64,000 nucleotides of DNA. Source: Kineosporiaceae bacterium (GTDB taxonomy: Bacteria; Actinomycetota; Actinomycetes; Actinomycetales; Kineosporiaceae). Below are positions 61,779 through 64,000 of this stretch, one piece after another. Every line of letters begins with the position of its first letter. Within the stretch, counting starts at the first letter, position 1. The notes below the pieces were generated by a model that was not told where the DNA came from, did no database searches, and was given only the letters and a program-made list of their open reading frames with translations. The stretch is from positions 1 through 64,000 of the forward strand of contig JAEUJN010000008.1 of the NCBI GenBank assembly GCA_016794595.1, given 5' to 3'. The translations under genes were made by a program, and so were the position numbers.

Positions 61779-62663
61779 ATGTTGCGATCGAAGACCTCGC
61801 AGTGGGCCGCGACCACGGCACTGCTGTGCGTCGCCCTGGTGGCGATGAGCTGGCTGTTGCTGATCTCGCCGCGGCGGGCCGAGGCGGCCGAGATCCGGGA
61901 GCAGGCTGCCAGCCGCCGGGCCCAGAACGACGCCCTGCAGCTCAAGGTCGCCCAGTTGAGGGCCCAGTTCGCCGACCTGGGCAAGAGCCGGGCCGAACTG
62001 GCCGAGATCCAGGCGCAGATCCCGGTGGACGCCGCGATGCCCACGCTGGTCCGCGCGCTCGATGCCGCGGCGACGTCCGGGGGCGTGACGCTCTTGTCGG
62101 TGACCCCGGGTGCGGCCTCGACCATGCAGATGCCCGGCCCGTCGCAGGCCAAGGCCGCCACCCCGGCGCCGTCTGCCGGTGCAGCGGGGGGGAGCGCGGC
62201 CGGCGCCGCGGGCTCGACGGCTGCGGGCTCGACGGCCGCCGGGGCGACCCGGGTGATCCAGATCCCGATCGTGATCGAGAGTCGTGGTGCCTTCTTCCAG
62301 CAGGTGCTGTTCCTGAAGAAGATCCAGACCGAGCTGACCCGGGTGCTGGCGATCTCGAACCTGCAGATGGCGATGGACGACAAGGACGCCGGGACCTCGG
62401 CCTCGGCGACCCCGGTGACCATGACGCTGACCGGCCGGATCTTCGCCCTGCCGGACATGGCCGCCTCGTCCACCCGGTCCGCCGCGGGCACTGCCGCGGG
62501 CGGCACCGGGACCTCCGCGTCCGGTGGCACGACGGCCACTCCACCGGCCACGTCACCGGCCACTCAGCCGGCCAGCGAGCCGGCCAACTCCGTGGCACCG
62601 TCCGGGCAGACCGCGGCCATGCCCGGGGAGTCCAGCGTGACCCGAGGGGGACAGCTGTCATGA
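61779..62663 (+). CDS. pilO: Type IV pilus assembly protein PilO
   Basis: A 294-residue protein with one N-terminal helix (residues 11-31) and a coiled coil (IREQAASRRAQNDALQLKVAQLRAQ). The globular region has IPVDAAMPTLVRALDAAA and VIQIPIVIESRGAFFQQVLFLKKIQ, typical of PilO. Two Ala/Gly/Ser/Thr-rich linkers, about 128-155 and 230-290, are extra and look disordered. It overlaps the next gene by ATGA. Confidence 0.88.
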   Translation: MLRSKTSQWAATTALLCVALVAMSWLLLISPRRAEAAEIREQAASRRAQNDALQLKVAQLRAQFADLGKSRAELAEIQAQIPVDAAMPTLVRALDAAATSGGVTLLSVTPGAASTMQMPGPSQAKAATPAPSAGAAGGSAAGAAGSTAAGSTAAGATRVIQIPIVIESRGAFFQQVLFLKKIQTELTRVLAISNLQMAMDDKDAGTSASATPVTMTLTGRIFALPDMAASSTRSAAGTAAGGTGTSASGGTTATPPATSPATQPASEPANSVAPSGQTAAMPGESSVTRGGQLS

Positions 62664-63406
62664 CCGAGAGCTCCATGCCGGGCCACCCGGCGTCCGACGG
62701 CACAGGGTTCCCCGGCCACCCGGGCGCAGCGGGGTACCCCGCACCGCCGACCGGTGACCCCGCCGGCCAGGCGCCCCAAGGGGGGCAGGCACCCTCGCGC
62801 ACGATCAAGCCGGTCTACCTCGTGGCCGCCGGCGCGGGCGTCCTGCTCGCCGCCGGCGGGGTGGCCTATGCCGTCCTGGGCAACACCGCCGCCGAGCCCG
62901 AGCCGTTCGTGGCCCCCAAACCGCGGACGAGTGCCTCGGCCTCGGCCACCCCGAGCAGCACGCTGGCCCTGGCCCCGGCGGTGCTGGCCACCCGGGACCC
63001 CTTCCCCAGCGTGGGGGCCACCGGGTCGAACGGGACGACCGGCACCACCGCTGCGGCCCCGGCGACGACCACCCTGGTCTCGACCACGACCTCGACCACG
63101 ACGCGCTACTCGACCACGACCCGGGTCTCCACCAGCACCACCACCCGGCACTCGACCACGACCGTGACCTCCACGGCGGCCGACAGCTCGCTCTATGTCT
63201 TCGTGGCCGACGTCACCGGTGCGGTCGCGACCCTGGTGGTCAACGACTCGGTGCCGGTGGCGCTGAACGCGAACGAGAGCATCGGCGGGGTGACCTTCGT
63301 CGAGACCGATCCGGGCGATGCCACCTGCGCGATGGTCAAGCTGTCCGGTGCCGACGACGCCTCCGCCACCTCGGTGTGTGAGGGCAAGTCCGCCAAGCTC
63401 GACTGA
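62660..63406 (+). CDS. Membrane-anchored fourth gene of the pilMNO operon
   Basis: A 248-residue protein in the place where Gram-negative bacteria carry pilP. A Pro/Gly-rich cytoplasmic part (1-45) leads to one helix (about 53-72), then a Ser/Thr-rich stretch with repeated STTT units (about 130-172), and a C-terminal domain with two cysteines (DATCAMVKL and TSVCEGK). LATRDPFPSVG resembles the RDPF element of PilP-like proteins. There is no outer membrane to reach here, so it may span the cell wall. Confidence 0.75.
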   Translation: MTESSMPGHPASDGTGFPGHPGAAGYPAPPTGDPAGQAPQGGQAPSRTIKPVYLVAAGAGVLLAAGGVAYAVLGNTAAEPEPFVAPKPRTSASASATPSSTLALAPAVLATRDPFPSVGATGSNGTTGTTAAAPATTTLVSTTTSTTTRYSTTTRVSTSTTTRHSTTTVTSTAADSSLYVFVADVTGAVATLVVNDSVPVALNANESIGGVTFVETDPGDATCAMVKLSGADDASATSVCEGKSAKLD

Positions 63407-63418
63407 GCCCGGCGGCCT

Positions 63419-63440
63419 CACCCGGCCCTCGGGCCGGGTG
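63419..63440 (+). terminator. Perfect 10-bp terminator of the pilMNO operon
   Basis: CACCCGGCCC at 63419-63428 and GGGCCGGGTG at 63431-63440 are exactly complementary around two bases. It begins 13 bases after the last pil stop and separates the operon from aroC. Confidence 0.65.
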
Positions 63441-63463
63441 GGCTCGCGGGTCGGTGCTCATGG

Positions 63464-63469
63464 CAGGAT
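63464..63469 (+). promoter_or_regulatory. -10 box of leaderless aroC (CAGGAT)
   Basis: CAGGAT ends 6 bases before the aroC ATG. It fits the TANNNT consensus only at A and T, but the distance matches the other leaderless cases here. Confidence 0.4.
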
Positions 63470-63475
63470 CGAGCC

Positions 63476-64000
63476 ATGTTGCGCTGGCTGACCGCGGGTG
63501 AGTCGCACGGACCCGCCCTGATCGGCGTACTCGAGGGACTGCCCGCCGGGGTACGCATCACCACCACCGACCTGGACCGGGCCCTGCACCGGCGGCGTCT
63601 CGGCTACGGCCGAGGCGCCCGGATGGCCTTCGAGGCGGACGCGGTCCGGATGATCGGCGGGGTGCGTCACGGCCTCACCCAGGGTGGCCCGGTGGCCATC
63701 GAGGTGGGCAACTCCGAGTGGCCGAAGTGGCAGACCGTGATGGCCGCCGACCCGGTGGACGCCGAACTGCTGGCCGCGCAGGCGCGCAACGCCCCGCTGA
63801 CCCGGCCGCGTCCGGGCCATGCGGATCTGGTCGGGATGCAGAAGTACGGATTCGACGACGCCCGGCCGGTGCTGGAGCGAGCCTCCGCCCGGGAGACCGC
63901 CGCCCGAGTGGCCCTGGGAGCGGTGGCCGAGGCGTTCCTGGCCCAGGCGGCCGGGATCGGCCTGGTCAGCCACACCGTGGCCATCGGTCCGGTGTCGGTA
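63476..64000 (+). CDS. aroC: Chorismate synthase (partial, cut by window end)
   Basis: The first 175 residues of the last enzyme of the shikimate pathway, which makes chorismate from EPSP using reduced [27 protein letters not shown] is the family start, [11 protein letters not shown] and [17 protein letters not shown] follow, and [14 protein letters not shown] is the third signature. The rest lies beyond the window. Together with aroE 14 kb upstream it frames the pilus genes, which therefore sit inside an otherwise conserved shikimate region. Confidence 0.95.
   Translation, partial: MLRWLTAGESHGPALIGVLEGLPAGVRITTTDLDRALHRRRLGYGRGARMAFEADAVRMIGGVRHGLTQGGPVAIEVGNSEWPKWQTVMAADPVDAELLAAQARNAPLTRPRPGHADLVGMQKYGFDDARPVLERASARETAARVALGAVAEAFLAQAAGIGLVSHTVAIGPVSV

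Noticed and set aside
1-64000. tRNA or rRNA genes
   Set aside because: No TPsiC-like GGTTCGANTCC element within a cloverleaf context and no rRNA core sequence was noticed on either strand by reading. A covariance-model scan would settle this.

Overview
This window is one continuous stretch of chromosome from a high-GC (roughly 70% G+C) actinobacterium. The gene order thrS - HIT/Ap4A phosphorylase - pgsA - acyltransferase - pimA - pdxS/pdxT - yebC - ruvCAB - yajC-secD-secF - apt - relA - cyclophilin - MBL hydrolase - hisS - aspS - alaS - ruvX - mltG - aroE - prepilin peptidase - aroC follows the conserved core known from Mycobacterium tuberculosis (Rv2614c down to Rv2540c) and Streptomyces. 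Phosphatidylinositol-mannoside genes, a PdxR/MocR regulator and a LexA-type SOS box also fit an actinomycete. A full type IV pilus system and sigma-28-like promoters suggest a motile or surface-active lineage, perhaps Kineosporiales-like, but the genus cannot be fixed from sequence alone. No tRNA, rRNA, insertion sequence, phage or CRISPR array was seen, and no gene-free stretch exceeds about 300 bases.

Layout. 1-3.6 kb: two small paralogous proteins, thrS and a small membrane protein. 3.6-10.9 kb: HIT protein, a double GNAT fusion, an EF-G-like GTPase on the opposite strand, then the PI/PIM lipid cluster (pgsA, PatA-like acyltransferase, pimA) and a LemA-like protein. 10.9-15.3 kb: acyltransferase-3 protein, pdxR divergent from pdxS-pdxT. 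15.3-24.7 kb: yebC, ruvCAB, yajC-secDF, apt and relA. 24.7-32.9 kb: AbiEi-like protein, DUF349 protein, cyclophilin, MBL hydrolase, hisS, aldo/keto reductase, aspS and a 23-bp perfect palindrome. 33.0-36.7 kb: an accessory sulfur operon made of an excisionase-fold/PocR regulator, a sulfide:quinone reductase-like flavoprotein, a DUF1641 protein, a TusE/DsrC-like carrier and a DsrE-like protein, closed by a very strong hairpin. 36.7-44.3 kb: Gfo/Idh oxidoreductase, MMPL transporter, rarA, a secreted protein, a diguanylate cyclase and two small membrane proteins. 44.3-49.7 kb: alaS-ruvX-mltG-aroE. 49.7-63.4 kb: type IV pilus genes (pilB, pilT, pilC, five prepilin-like proteins, pilD, pilM, pilN, pilO and a fourth membrane protein). 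The window ends inside aroC.

The most striking signal is regulatory. Four elements of the form (C/G)TC(A/C)AG-N15-GCCGAnnn, all with exactly 15 bases between the boxes, lie before pilB, the major pilin, the minor-pilin operon and pilM. They look like sigma-28 (FliA/WhiG/SigD type) promoters and would make the pilus cluster one regulon. A diguanylate cyclase gene about 6 kb away carries a weaker version. Thirteen other genes have a TANNNT-like -10 box only 6-9 bases before the start codon, the pattern of leaderless transcripts. A LexA-type box sits before ruvA. The sulfur-operon regulator carries five TGCA tetramers at exact 9-base intervals over its proposed start.
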